Assembly (NCBI GenBank): GCA_013350335.1
Contig: CM023542.1
Coordinates: 4,394,025-4,458,024, forward strand
From: Chimonanthus salicifolius
Lineage: Eukaryota; Streptophyta; Magnoliopsida; Laurales; Calycanthaceae
Direction of reading: 5' to 3'
DNA: 64,000 nt
The notes under the pieces are model-generated. The model did no database searches. It was given only the letters and a program-made list of their open reading frames with translations, and had not been told where the DNA came from. Below, piece after piece: positions 63,567 to 64,000 of the stretch (positions within the stretch are counted from its first letter, which is position 1; every line of letters starts with the position of its first letter). Position numbers and translations under genes: made by a program.

Positions 63567-64000
63567 CACGGAAGAGTGAGAGAGATCAGAGAGAGAATGA
63601 GAGCGAAAGAGAGAACACAGTAAGAATGAGATATTCGTCCAGAGTAGGAGTGAGAGAGATCAGAGAGCAGGATGGAGTGACGAGGAACTCGGGTCCAGCG
63701 GGCGTTCGGAGAGACTGGATTGGGGAGCAAGAGGACGTGGGTGGGGAGGATTGGCAACAACCATAGGGGAGGAAGAGGAGAAATAGAGAAGATGACCCAT
63801 CAGTCACCCTGTTCGTGGCTAACCTGCCGGAGTTCACTACTAGGAGTTGGCTTCAGAGCCTCTTCAGACAATGGGGGACAGTTACAGACTCTTTTATACC
63901 AAAGAAGAAGGATCTCGCGGAACGTACCTTCTCTTTTGTAAGGATGGCTAGGGGAAGCTTTGTAGAGAACGAAACTGCAGCTCTGAACGAGAGGTTGTTG
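63567..64000 (+). mobile_element. RRM-type L1 LINE, 5' end and ORF1 start (continues off window)
   Basis: A purine-rich leader (gagagagatcagagagagaa type) is followed at 63778-63990 by a frame encoding EDDPSVTLFVANLPEFTTRS, FRQWGTVTDSFIPKKKD and RTFSFVRMARGSF. This is an RNA-recognition motif with RNP2 LFVANL and RNP1 TFSFVRM. It is homologous to the minus-strand copy at 18650-18795. A stop lies just upstream of the RRM in this frame, so the ORF1 start is damaged or shifted. Confidence 0.7.

Larger units (their letters stand above)
62133..64000 (+). other. DCL4 intron 22 (runs off the window)
   Basis: No DCL4 exon is seen after 62132. Holds an RTE RT fragment (minus, 62540-62870), a copia LTR/leader and gag (about 62870-63566, plus) and the start of an RRM-type LINE (63567-64000, plus). 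Confidence 0.7.

Noticed and set aside
62133..64000. Search for the last DCL4 exons (dsRBD2)
   Set aside because: No block with dsRBD-like sequence or matching phase was found; they should lie right of the window.
1..64000. CRISPR arrays, operons or bacterial-type features
   Set aside because: Spliced genes, plant retroelements and AT-rich introns show nuclear plant DNA; the tandem arrays lack the spacer/repeat structure.

Overview
The window is nuclear DNA of a flowering plant. Coding blocks are short and separated by GT-AG introns that are crowded with plant transposons: L1-type and RTE-type LINEs, tRNA-derived SINEs, TRIM miniature retrotransposons, Ty1-copia fragments, solo LTRs, hAT-like elements and MITEs. 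The species cannot be fixed from the sequence.

The core of the window is one gene, DICER-LIKE 4 (DCL4), on the + strand. I could place 22 exons between 6320 and 62132 by matching the translated blocks to the known DCL4 domain order and by checking splice sites and codon phase. They encode about 1,430 residues: DExD/H helicase (exons 1-12), Dicer dimerisation/DUF283 (13-14), PAZ (15-17), RNase IIIa (18-20), RNase IIIb (21-22) and the first dsRNA-binding domain (22). The second dsRNA-binding domain should lie beyond 64000, so the gene is 3'-partial here. About 4.3 kb of coding sequence is spread over nearly 56 kb. DCL4 cuts long dsRNA into 21-nt siRNAs (ta-siRNA, transgene and antiviral silencing).

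The DCL4 reading frame is not clean. Exon 3 has one extra base, exon 21 has two, and the exon 1/exon 2 junction is one base out of phase with the best splice sites. All other exons are open and phase-compatible. This is either residual assembly indel error or a recently disabled allele or copy.

By region: 1-4.2 kb holds exons of an upstream + strand gene I do not recognise. 4.2-6.3 kb is intergenic, with a MITE carrying an 8-bp target duplication. Intron 2 (5.6 kb) has a degenerate tandem array and retroelement scraps. Intron 5 (7.4 kb) holds a TRIM, an RRM-type LINE ORF1, a hAT-like element and a copia pol remnant. Intron 9 (4.8 kb) holds two truncated LINEs inside a tandem duplication and a hAT-like element with a second TIR element nested in it. 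Intron 11 (5.2 kb) holds a 4-kb solo LTR. Intron 14 has a small LTR element with both LTRs. Intron 16 has a SINE and an intact TRIM. Intron 18 has LINE fragments with an in-frame 222-bp duplication. Intron 20 has a hAT-like element. Intron 21 (10.5 kb) holds a LINE, a copia reverse transcriptase split by a TRIM, a SINE, a 2.8-kb LTR with a minisatellite, and a second copy of the intron-9 TIR element in the opposite orientation. Intron 22 runs off the window and holds an RTE reverse transcriptase piece, a copia gag and the start of an RRM-type LINE.

The most interesting system-level observation is that the DCL4 pre-mRNA carries two ~1.51-kb copies of one TIR element in inverted orientation (introns 9 and 21). 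If transcribed through, they could pair into a long dsRNA, which is the substrate class of the enzyme the gene encodes. This is an inference, not shown by the sequence.
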